Shown: positions 18,168 to 25,363 of the stretch, one piece after another
Position numbering within the stretch: the stretch's first letter is position 1
Layout: each line of letters starts with the position of its first letter
NCBI GenBank assembly: GCA_030429545.1
Contig: JAUIFF010000020.1
Location: 107,663-171,662, forward strand
From: Polyangia bacterium
GTDB taxonomy: Bacteria > Myxococcota_A > Polyangia > Nannocystales > Nannocystaceae
Direction: 5' to 3'
Length of the DNA stretch: 64,000 bases
The notes under the pieces: generated by a model
What the model was told of the DNA's origin: nothing
Seen by the model: only the letters and a program-made list of their open reading frames with translations
The model's database searches: none
Translations under genes and position numbers: made by a program

Positions 18168-18437
18168 TTGACTCCGGTCCAATGCAAAGCCGCCCGCTAC
18201 CTTCTGGGCTGGACCCAGCGCGATCTCGCGGCACAATCGGGCGTTTCGTTGCCAACGATCGTCCGGTACGAAAACGAGAACGACGTTACATCGTCAATGG
18301 TTCAGGCTCTCGCGTTTGCTTTTTCGCGCGCAAAAGTTGAGTTCTTGGAGTCCGGACGACCCACGGGAGTTTCGAGAGTCGATCTGCCAGATGGATCATC
18401 AGTTGTCCTCCGAGCCAACGAGCGACCCAACGAGTAA
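18168..18437 (+). CDS. XRE-family transcriptional regulator
   Basis: This 89-residue protein carries a helix-turn-helix of the Cro/CI type (about residues 6-60; ARYLLGWTQRDLAAQSGVSL then IVRYE). Small XRE proteins of this kind often begin MTPxQCxAAR; that match supports the TTG at 18168 as start, since no ATG fits. Divergent from the kinase operon, it probably represses across the AT-rich spacer. In the left unit it faces the junction and the integrase. Confidence 0.82.
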   Translation: MTPVQCKAARYLLGWTQRDLAAQSGVSLPTIVRYENENDVTSSMVQALAFAFSRAKVEFLESGRPTGVSRVDLPDGSSVVLRANERPNE

Positions 18438-18691
18438 CCGTTGACGCCAGCGAGAGAACATGTACATGCAAAGTCGGTGGCATCGCACGTCACGTTCACC
18501 CCGGCATTCATGTCTCAAGGGACATGTTGTTTGGCGAGAACCTGCCGCGAAGCCGGTCCGCTATCCCCGCGATTTGTCTCAGATGCCCACATCTGCGGGG
18601 GAGAGATCGCTCCCCGGAATTGGCGCAACTTTCGGGAAGTGTTTGGCGAAGATTTCCGAATTTGCCAATGCTGACCACTGAATGCCGCTAA

Positions 18692-19633
18692 GCGGGTGAT
18701 CGTCGCGACGGCGATGGCGACGGCGACGGCGATGGCGACGGCGACGGCGACGGCGACGGCGATGGCGACGGCGACGGCGACGGAGACGGCGACGGCGACG
18801 GTGACGGCGACGGCGATGGCGACGGAGACGGAGACGGCGATGGCGACGGAGACGGAGACGGAGACGGCGACGGAGACGGAGACGGCGACGGAGACGGAGA
18901 CGGAGACGGCGACAACTGTCTCGAAGAGGAAATCGCTTGCGATGGCATCGACGAGGACTGCAACGACATCATCGACGACTTAGATGTCGGCAACGACGGA
19001 TTTTGCGATTGCTATCGGATTGGCATTATCGGGACCAAGGGAGCCAATCCGGGGGCGAACTTTGAAGCCTGGCTCGAGGAAAAAGGCACCACGACGACGC
19101 GTTTTGGCACCGACGTGAACCACACGTTGACGCCCGAGCAACTCGATGAATTTGATATCCTGATTGTCGATCGGCTTACCCATGCATATACACCCGCAGA
19201 GGCTGCGATCCTGGAGACGTGGTTGCAGCAGGGCAACGGCATGATCAGCATGGCGGGCTACGCCAACAACCAAACCGATGTCAATCAGCAAAACTCGCTT
19301 GTTTCGGTGACGGGACTTTCCTACTCGTCACCGATCTACATCAACCCCACAGAGGACTGGCAAAACCACCCGATTTCGATGGGGGCCGAGGCTGTTCAAG
19401 TCTACGGCGGTTGGCGTGTCAACGGCTCGGGCGAGGTGTTTGTCCGCCCGTCAGGCGAGCCCAACAACTCGCTGGGGACGACCACGCCGGTGGGAGAGGG
19501 CACGGTGATCGTGTTCTCCGACGAGTGGATCAGCTTTGATACGGAGTGGCAGCAAATCCCCGAGGTCGAGGTGTTTTGGTCCAACATGATCAACTGGGTC
19601 GGGCCCAAGAGCCTGTGTGTGATGCCGCAGTAG
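18692..19633 (+). pseudogene. Asp-Gly repeat lipoprotein gene, 5' end replaced by the element
   Basis: The frame is open from a stop at 18689-18691 and reads into a long Asp-Gly repeat (to about 18910), then a MopE-like motif (CDGIDEDCNDIIDD) and the same C-terminal domain as the protein at 20347-21492. It has no signal peptide, and the first ATG in frame is at 19115, inside the C-terminal domain. The break coincides with the end of the long repeat, so the missing 5' part should lie beyond the left end of the element array. The remaining domain is well conserved with its neighbour, which suggests that the loss is recent. Confidence 0.8.
18702..18724. other. Predicted right attachment site (attR) in a host coding repeat
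   Basis: The element arm GTCGCGAC (18702-18709) and spacer GGCGATG (18710-18716) are followed by host repeat GCGACGGC instead of a second GTCGCGAC. The spacer GGCGATG occurs naturally in Asp-Gly repeats wherever a GAT codon interrupts GAC GGC units, which would make such repeats the bacterial target. Confidence 0.55.
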
Positions 19634-19642
19634 GCAAGGATT

Positions 19643-19760
19643 GGCGGCCTTTCACGGTGGGAGGCCGCCATCTTTTATGCGTGTACAGATATTTCTGGTT
19701 GGCGCCGGGCGGCCTTTCACGGTGGAGGCCGCCATCTTCTATGCGTGTACAGATATTTCT
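19643..19760. repeat. Tandem 65-bp repeats with terminator-like hairpins
   Basis: GGCGGCCT and AGGCCGCC form a hairpin at 19643-19669 followed by TCTTTT; the same structure returns 65 bases on (19708-19733), and a truncated third copy follows near 19770. The pattern matches the region after 21492, so it was copied together with the gene. Probable bidirectional terminators. Confidence 0.7.
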
Positions 19761-19795
19761 GGTTGGCGCCGGGCGGCCTTTTGTACATATATGCA

Positions 19796-20030
19796 CTAGC
19801 TAGTGCCGGCGGCCTTGCGGGCCTTGGCCTCGGCGAAAATCATGACCCGCTCAGTGGCATCAGAGAACACACCGAGGGCGCAGGTGACCCCCTTGGGCAC
19901 GCGACTTCTGAGCTGCCGTCGCCAAAGCCCATCGCCAAGCGCACCGGGAGGTAGACCTTGCGCACCCCATTTTTTGCCGAGGGCACGCACGGCATTGGGC
20001 AGTTACCCGAGCCAATCGTTGTTCCGTGGC
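19796..20030 (-). pseudogene. Remnant of plsY with internal deletions
   Basis: Pieces of this stretch match the intact plsY at 21620-22219 in the same order. They encode ALGKKWGA, the segment CALGVFS and the C-terminal AEAKARKAA, with large deletions between them. The acyl-phosphate-binding and membrane segments are missing, so it cannot make a functional enzyme. It sits downstream of the truncated lipoprotein just as plsY sits downstream of the intact one. Confidence 0.85.
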
Positions 20031-20346
20031 CGTCGTTGTCTTCGATGCCGACAGCTGTTCTGGGCGTAGTCACAGCCGGTTGTCGCGCGGCCCTTACCAC
20101 CGCTACATGCGGAACAGCAACGCGACAAAACGTCCTACCAGTACCCCCATTATCGAGCCATCGCGCTATTTTATTCACGTAATTCTACCAAGAGTAGTGA
20201 AGATTACAGGGCTACCGGAGATGGCATTTCTTTATCCGTAAAGTAGGCACATTATTTAATGTGCAGATCCGAATATCAAAGTGTTCGGATAGCGCTCTCA
20301 ACACGAGAGTATTGAACCCGACGCCGGGTTTCCTCTATCTTTAGAC
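20031..20346. other. Non-coding stretch before the intact lipoprotein gene
   Basis: No gene was seen in these 316 bases. The last part presumably holds the promoter of the gene at 20347; GTGTTCGG near 20280 and CTCTCAACACGAGAG near 20292 are short inverted repeats that could be regulatory. Confidence 0.4.
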
Positions 20347-21492
20347 ATGTTTAAAAAGACATGTGATTCAGGAGTTCAAATTCGTACTCTAGTATATCCA
20401 TTAAGTCGAGTCTCAGTGCTAGCCATGTTGATGGCGACTACCTTGCCTGCGTGCAGCAGTAACCCCAACGAGGAATCGACCTCAGAAACCATTTCGGGGA
20501 CAACAGATAATAGCTCGACCGCGGGTCCAGACTCGGACCCAACCACTGCGGGCTCAGAGTCAGATTCTAGTGGCGAAACCATGACGACCGCAGACTCGGA
20601 GTCGAACTCTGAGACAGGCGATGGGGACGGAGATGGAGACGGAGACGGAGACGGAGATGGAGACGGAGACGGAGATGGAGACGGAGACGGCGACGGAGAC
20701 GGAGATGGAGACGGAGACGGAGACGGAGACGGCGACGGAGACGGAGACGGCGACGGGGACGGAGACGGAGACGGAGACTGCGAAGAAGAAGAAATCGCTT
20801 GCAACGGGATCGACGAGGACTGCAACGGGATCATCGACGACTTAGATGTCGGTGACGATGGGTTTTGCGATTGCTATCGGATTGGCATCCTCGGCGAGAA
20901 GGGCGTAAATCCGGGGTCGAACTTTGAAGCTTGGCTCGAGGAAAGAGGCACCGCGACGACGCGTTTTGGTACCGACGTGAATCACACGCTGACGCCCGAA
21001 GAGCTCGATGAATTCGACATCTTGATCGTCGACGATCTTCGCCATACATACACACCCGACGAGGCTGCGATCCTGGAGACGTGGTTGCAGGAGGGCAACG
21101 GCATGATCACCATGGGGGGCTACACCACCAGTGAAGTCGACATCGCTGAGCAAAACTCGCTCGTTTCAGTGACAGGGCTTTCGTACTCGCCGCCGACTAT
21201 CACCGACCCTGTAGAGCAGTGGCTGGACCACCCGATTACGATGGGTGCCGAGGCCGTTCAGATCTACGGCGGTTGGCGTGTCAACGGGTCGGGGGAGGTG
21301 TTTGTCCACTTGGGGGGTTGGCCCGACCTCTCGCTTGGCACAACCACCCCGGTGGGTGATGGCACGGTGATCGCGTTCTCCGACGAGTGGATCAGCTTTG
21401 ATTCGGAGTGGGAGAATATCCCCGAGGTCGAGGTATTTTGGTCGAACATGATCAACTGGGTCGGCCCCAAGAGTCTGTGCGTGCTGCAATAG
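20347..21492 (+). CDS. Asp-Gly repeat lipoprotein with MopE-like motif
   Basis: This 381-residue surface protein has a lipoprotein signal ending TTLPAC (Cys36), a Ser/Thr/Asp/Glu linker, an Asp-Gly repeat of roughly 50 residues (about 93-142), a MopE-type metal-binding motif (CNGIDEDCNGIIDD) and a C-terminal domain of about 220 residues. That domain has a pattern of the class-I glutamine-amidotransferase/ThuA-like fold (FDILIVDDL, AAILETWLQEGNGMITMGGY), without an obvious catalytic Cys-His pair. It is followed by two hairpin terminators. The Asp-Gly repeats may bind calcium. It is the intact version of the gene broken at 18692-19633. Confidence 0.85.
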   Translation: MFKKTCDSGVQIRTLVYPLSRVSVLAMLMATTLPACSSNPNEESTSETISGTTDNSSTAGPDSDPTTAGSESDSSGETMTTADSESNSETGDGDGDGDGDGDGDGDGDGDGDGDGDGDGDGDGDGDGDGDGDGDGDGDGDGDGDCEEEEIACNGIDEDCNGIIDDLDVGDDGFCDCYRIGILGEKGVNPGSNFEAWLEERGTATTRFGTDVNHTLTPEELDEFDILIVDDLRHTYTPDEAAILETWLQEGNGMITMGGYTTSEVDIAEQNSLVSVTGLSYSPPTITDPVEQWLDHPITMGAEAVQIYGGWRVNGSGEVFVHLGGWPDLSLGTTTPVGDGTVIAFSDEWISFDSEWENIPEVEVFWSNMINWVGPKSLCVLQ

Positions 21493-21501
21493 GTAACGAT
21501 T

Positions 21502-21596
21502 GGCGGCCTTCACGGTGGGAAGCCGCCATCTTCTATGTGTGTACAGATATTTCTGGTTCGCGCCGGGCGGCCTTCATGGTGGAGGCCGCCATCTTT
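21502..21596. terminator. Two tandem hairpin terminators between convergent genes
   Basis: GGCGGCCT pairs with AGCCGCC at 21502-21528 and again with AGGCCGCC at 21566-21590; the second is followed by ATCTTTT. The repeat period is 64 bases and the unit also contains part of the plsY 3' end (CGCCGGGCGGCC). Confidence 0.7.
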
Positions 21597-21619
21597 TATG
21601 CGTGTACAGATATCGCTGG

Positions 21620-22219
21620 TTAGCGCCGGGCGGCCTTGCGGGCCTTGGCCTCGGCGATGATCGTCTGCAGGTTGCCGCGGTGGCGCCACCAAATGACCGC
21701 GGCCAGGGCGAGCACGAGCCAGCGGTAGGGCTCGTGTGGGCTCGACAGGACAATGTGGAAACTGGTGGCGGTGACAGCTGTCAACGAGCCGATGCCCGAG
21801 GTCCGGGTGAGCACGAGTGTTTGAATATACAACACAAGTGCCATCACCCCACTCAGTGGCATCAGGGCTGAGAACACACCGAGGGCACAGGCAACGCCCT
21901 TGCCCCCGCGAAACCCGAGGTAAATCGGATAAATATGCCCAAGGGTGGCGCATAGGCCCACCCAGGCGACTTCTGAGCTGCCGTCGCCAAACCCCGCCAT
22001 CGCCAAGCGCACCGGGAGGTAGGCCTTGAGGACGTCGAGTAAAAACACCAGCGCCCCCCATTTTTTGCCGAGGGCACGCACGGCATTGGTCGCTCCAATG
22101 TTGCCCGAGCCAATCGCCCGGATGTCGACACCGCGCAGCCGGCCGATCAGGAGACCGACGGGAATTGCTGCCACGAGGTAGGCAAACAGGCACCAGGCGA
22201 GCAGGGAGTCGGCGAGCAC
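21620..22219 (-). CDS. plsY: Glycerol-3-phosphate acyltransferase PlsY
   Basis: PlsY is a multi-pass inner-membrane enzyme that transfers the acyl group from acyl-phosphate to glycerol-3-phosphate, the first step of phospholipid synthesis. This 199-residue protein has the family length and signature motifs GSGNIGATN (37-45) and HIYPIYLGFRGGKGVA, with hydrophobic helices between. The C-terminus is basic (AEAKARKAARR). It lies 127 bases after hisIE on the same strand and converges on the Asp-Gly lipoprotein. A decayed copy lies at 19796-20030, so this is probably the working gene. Confidence 0.95.
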   Translation of the reverse strand: MLADSLLAWCLFAYLVAAIPVGLLIGRLRGVDIRAIGSGNIGATNAVRALGKKWGALVFLLDVLKAYLPVRLAMAGFGDGSSEVAWVGLCATLGHIYPIYLGFRGGKGVACALGVFSALMPLSGVMALVLYIQTLVLTRTSGIGSLTAVTATSFHIVLSSPHEPYRWLVLALAAVIWWRHRGNLQTIIAEAKARKAARR

Positions 22220-22346
22220 GGCCGCAGAATACTAGCTACTCACGGATTTGCCACAACTGCGGACGGATTTTGCCGGCGTTTTGGCCTCGCGTTGCCGAAA
22301 ATAGCAGGCCAACCCGTGTGCTTACATCGATCTGCCAAGCTGCGAG

Positions 22347-23057
22347 TTACTGCCCGCGGGCGGCCTTCTCGTCGATCCCACTGATACCGTGGCGCGCTGC
22401 CAACACTGCCGCGACGTCGTTGGGGTGACGGTCGCGTAACGCCAGGCCGACAAGCGTGTGAAACAGCAGGTCAGCCGCTTCGCTATCGACCCGATCGTCT
22501 GTCTCATCGGCCAGTGCATCGGCGAGCTCACCGGCCTCTTCGCGCAGCTTCTCGCCGATTTTGCTCGCGCCCTTGGTCAGCAGGCTGCGGACGTAGCTCT
22601 TACCCGTGGGGCTGGTGGTGCCGAGGCCCTGTTTGCGTTCGAGGATCGTTGCAAATACACGGTTGATGATGGTGCCGACCGCGGTGTCGGGCCGCAGGCC
22701 TTCGTCTTGCTCGTGCAGTTCGCCGTTGGCGATTTGCTTGTAGAAGCAACTCGGCCGCCCGGTGTGACAGGTCGGCCCCTTGGGGAGAGCGAGGACCAGC
22801 AGCGCGTCGTTGTCACAATCGGTGGCGAGATCGACGAGGTTGAGGGTATTGCCGCTGGTGAGGCCCTTTTCCCACAACTCGTTGCGACTGCGGCTCCAAA
22901 ATGTAACCCGCCGGTTGGCCAGGGTTGCCGCGAGGGCCTGCTCGTTCATGTAGCCGAGCATCAACACCTGGCCGGTGTGCGCGTGCTGGACAATGGCCGG
23001 CACAAGTCCGTCCGACGCGGGGCGTAGTTGTACCCACAACGAACCTGCGGTGGCCAT
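22347..23057 (-). CDS. hisIE: Bifunctional phosphoribosyl-AMP cyclohydrolase / phosphoribosyl-ATP pyrophosphatase
   Basis: This 236-residue protein combines the second and third steps of histidine synthesis. The HisI part (about 20-115) has the zinc/magnesium ligands in DCDND (80-84) and Cys97/Cys104 (CHTGRPSCF). The HisE part (about 125-220) has the EEAGELADAL and SEAADLLFH metal-binding motifs of the MazG-like fold. The start ATG lies 3 bases after the hisF stop, so it is the last gene of the operon hisH-hisA-hisF-hisIE. Confidence 0.96.
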   Translation of the reverse strand: MATAGSLWVQLRPASDGLVPAIVQHAHTGQVLMLGYMNEQALAATLANRRVTFWSRSRNELWEKGLTSGNTLNLVDLATDCDNDALLVLALPKGPTCHTGRPSCFYKQIANGELHEQDEGLRPDTAVGTIINRVFATILERKQGLGTTSPTGKSYVRSLLTKGASKIGEKLREEAGELADALADETDDRVDSEAADLLFHTLVGLALRDRHPNDVAAVLAARHGISGIDEKAARGQ

Positions 23058-23060
23058 CGG

Positions 23061-23864
23061 TCAGTACCCGCGGTTGAGCTCAGGCGGCCGCACAGGGATG
23101 TTGTGTTCGCCGAGGAACTGTTTGGCCTGTGGAATCGTGTACAGGCCAAAGTGGAAGATCGAGGCCGCGAGGGCAGCATCGGCCATGCCACCGTCGTCGG
23201 CGAGGCCTTCGCGTAGGTGCTCGAGCGAACCGACGCCGCCGCTTGCAATCACCGGAATGCTGACCCGTCGACTGATTTCCCGGGTGATCTCGAGGTCGTA
23301 GCCCTTGCGGGTGCCGTCGCAGTCCATGCTCGTGAGCAGGATTTCGCCAACCCCGAGCTCTGCCAGGCGTTCGCACCAGCCGATGGCTTCTAACCCGGTC
23401 GAGCGCGTACCCCCGTGAATCACAACTTCGTAGGGAGGCTTTTCCTCTCCGGGCAGGGCGGGCACCCGGCGGACATCGACGGCGGCGACAATGCACTGAC
23501 TTCCGTAACGCTCGGCAACTTGCGGGACCAGGTGCGGGTTGGTGACCAGGGCGCTGTTGATCGCGACTTTGTCGGCACCCGCCATCAGCAGGTTGCGAAC
23601 GTCACTCATGCGCCGGACCCCACCACCGACGGTGAGCGGGGCAAATACCTGGCCCGCAACCTTGCGGACGACGTCCAAAAACACCTGGCGGCCCTCAACG
23701 GTGGCGGTGATGTCGAGCATGCACAGCTCGTCGGCACCCTGAAGGTCGTAGGCACGTGCGGCCTCAACCGGATCGCCGGTGTCGCGTAGGCCAACAAAGT
23801 GCACGCCCTTGACGACGCGCCCATTTTTGATGTCGAGACAGGGGATGAGTCGGCGTTTCAACAT
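23061..23864 (-). CDS. hisF: Imidazole glycerol phosphate synthase, cyclase subunit HisF
   Basis: HisF is a TIM-barrel enzyme that uses ammonia from HisH to make imidazole glycerol phosphate and AICAR. The 267-residue protein has the catalytic Asp11 (CLDIKNGRVVKG) and Asp130 (AAVDVRR) at the standard positions, and the phosphate-binding loops GGGVR and ASGGVG. The start codon overlaps the hisA stop by a few bases (ATGTTGA), which implies translational coupling. Confidence 0.97.
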   Translation of the reverse strand: MLKRRLIPCLDIKNGRVVKGVHFVGLRDTGDPVEAARAYDLQGADELCMLDITATVEGRQVFLDVVRKVAGQVFAPLTVGGGVRRMSDVRNLLMAGADKVAINSALVTNPHLVPQVAERYGSQCIVAAVDVRRVPALPGEEKPPYEVVIHGGTRSTGLEAIGWCERLAELGVGEILLTSMDCDGTRKGYDLEITREISRRVSIPVIASGGVGSLEHLREGLADDGGMADAALAASIFHFGLYTIPQAKQFLGEHNIPVRPPELNRGY

Positions 23865-24577
23865 CGTGCGATTGCCTCCTCGAGGGTAAAGCTGCCCTCG
23901 TACAGCGCCCGACCTAGGACGACGGCATGGATGCCGGCAGCCCGGAGGTGTTCGAGATCCTCAAGTGACCCGACGCCACCGCTGGCGATGACTGGGATCG
24001 GGAGATTTTTTTGGAGTTCGGCGGTGGTTTGGACCGCGGGACCGCCCTGGAGCCCGTCGCGGGCAATGTCGGTATAGAGGACGGCGGCGGCACCCCAGTT
24101 GGCTGCCCGTTGGGCCAGCTGCGCGATCCCGACACCCGAGGGCGTCTGCCAGCCGTCGATCGCGACTTCGTCGCCGCGGCCGTCAATCGCAACGATGACG
24201 CGGCCGGGAAAACGCTTGCAGACGTCGGCCACAACCTCGGGCTCGCGCGTGGCAAGTGTACCTACAACGATAAAGTCGGCCCCGGTTGCAAGCGCCGCTT
24301 CCATGGCGGCACGCGAACGAATGCCCCCGCCAATCTCGACCTGTAGCCCCCGCTGGTGGGCGGTTGTGATCAGGTCGGCAATGAGATCTCGGTGGCCTGG
24401 CTCGCCAGAAAAAGCACCGTCGAGGTCGACGACGTGGAGGCGCTTCGCCCCCGCATCTGCAAACCGGTCGACGAGTACCCGGGGGTTTTTCTCGTAGATC
24501 GTGACCCGAGATCTGTCCCCCTCGGCGAGTCGAACAGCTTGACCAGACAGCAAGTCGATCGCCGGGATCGCGATCAC
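23858..24577 (-). CDS. hisA: ProFAR isomerase HisA
   Basis: HisA is a TIM-barrel isomerase, the fourth step of histidine synthesis. The 239-residue form begins at GTG 24577, giving IAIPAIDLLSGQAVRL with catalytic Asp8; the frame stays open upstream but that part lies inside hisH. The second catalytic Asp is in VAIDGRG (about 132), and phosphate loops EIGGGIR and ASGGVGS are present. The GTG start overlaps the hisH TGA as GTGA. Confidence 0.97.
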   Translation of the reverse strand: MIAIPAIDLLSGQAVRLAEGDRSRVTIYEKNPRVLVDRFADAGAKRLHVVDLDGAFSGEPGHRDLIADLITTAHQRGLQVEIGGGIRSRAAMEAALATGADFIVVGTLATREPEVVADVCKRFPGRVIVAIDGRGDEVAIDGWQTPSGVGIAQLAQRAANWGAAAVLYTDIARDGLQGGPAVQTTAELQKNLPIPVIASGGVGSLEDLEHLRAAGIHAVVLGRALYEGSFTLEEAIARC

Positions 24578-25185
24578 GAACGTCCTCCGAGGACGAAGGT
24601 CCGCAAAAACCGAAGCCCTGCAGTCTGACTTTTCTCGGGGTGAAACTGGCAGCCGATGATGTTCTCGTGGCGGATCGCGGCCGGGAACTCGATCGGGCCA
24701 TAGCTCGTTTGCCACATCAGGTCGCTGCTATCGCCAAGCTCAACGTAGTAGCTGTGGTCAAAGTAGTAGTGATCGCCCGAGGGTTGGACGTCGTTCCAAC
24801 CGACGTGGGGGATCTTGAACGGGCGGCCGTTCGGGAGCTTCATACCATCGGGAAATCGCTTGGTTTTTCCCGGAAGGACCTTGAGGCCCTCCTGCCCGCC
24901 GTTTTCTTCGCTGCTCTCAAACAGCATTTGCATGCCCAGGCAAATGCCCAAAAACGGGTCGCCGCGGCCAATAACCATCCGCAGTGCGGCGCCCATTGAG
25001 CCATCGATCACGGCCTGTGTCGCTGGGCCAAACGCGCCTTGGCCGGGGAAAACGACCATGCGCGAAGTTGCAACTACGTTGGGATCATCGGTTAGCGTGA
25101 CCGACGCACCCACCTGGACGAGCGCGCGCTCTACGCTGTTGAGGTTGCCGAGGTTGGCATCGACCAGGGTGACTTCGCGTGGCAT
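24574..25185 (-). CDS. hisH: Imidazole glycerol phosphate synthase, glutaminase subunit HisH
   Basis: HisH is the class-I glutamine amidotransferase that feeds ammonia to HisF. The 203-residue protein shows catalytic Cys82 in GICLGMQMLFE and the His182/Glu184 pair in QFHPEKS, plus the oxyanion region PGQGAFG. It is the first gene of the visible his operon; the operon promoter should lie in the 178 bases upstream. Confidence 0.97.
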   Translation of the reverse strand: MPREVTLVDANLGNLNSVERALVQVGASVTLTDDPNVVATSRMVVFPGQGAFGPATQAVIDGSMGAALRMVIGRGDPFLGICLGMQMLFESSEENGGQEGLKVLPGKTKRFPDGMKLPNGRPFKIPHVGWNDVQPSGDHYYFDHSYYVELGDSSDLMWQTSYGPIEFPAAIRHENIIGCQFHPEKSQTAGLRFLRTFVLGGRS

Positions 25186-25363
25186 ACCGGTTGACCGGGT
25201 TCTAACACAGGTTGACCCAGACCGGATGATTCTTCTCGTCGGCTGGGTAGGTATCTGTTTGTTCAGTTATCGCGGTACAGGCATTGGCCCGTGAGCTTCG
25301 CCGGGACACGTGGATGGTGACGCCAGGCCTGGCTTATTTGTACAAGCAAATGGTTGGCCTTTG

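Larger units (their letters stand above)
7484..18716. mobile_element. Complete 11,233-bp unit of a putative integrative element
   Basis: The unit runs from one predicted recombination core to the next. It opens with a tyrosine recombinase gene, the usual place for an integrase beside its att site, and ends beside an XRE regulator gene. Between them lie three co-oriented genes for exported proteins, a gene-poor segment with iteron-like repeats, and a leftward block for a coiled-coil protein, a kinase and a small protein. I see no relaxase, conjugation, capsid or replicase gene, so movement would need host or helper functions. The element reading is an inference from integrase, repeat boundary and truncated host gene; a circular replicon joined wrongly in assembly is the alternative. 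Confidence 0.65.
11234..18717. repeat. Right copy of the long perfect direct repeat
   Basis: This is the second copy of bases 1-7484. It begins inside codon-aligned sequence of the large metallopeptidase gene, so the start is set only by the window edge. Its right end, base 18717, is a true boundary: the next bases are Asp-Gly coding repeat instead of the integrase upstream region seen after 7484. Confidence 0.95.

Noticed and set aside
18680..18760. tRNA gene as integration target
   Set aside because: No tRNA-like cloverleaf or conserved T-loop was seen near either junction; the target is a coding repeat.
18696..18983. Open frame rich in Ala-Thr and Thr-Glu repeats over the GACGGC tract
   Set aside because: It is an out-of-frame reading of the Asp-Gly repeat; the true frame continues into the conserved MopE motif and C-terminal domain.
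19643..19760. Hairpin repeats as the ends of an insertion sequence
   Set aside because: They have the form of terminators at the ends of convergent genes, with no transposase or target duplication.
24574..24715. Long N-terminal extension of hisA
   Set aside because: It lies within hisH in another frame; the family start is the GTG at 24577.
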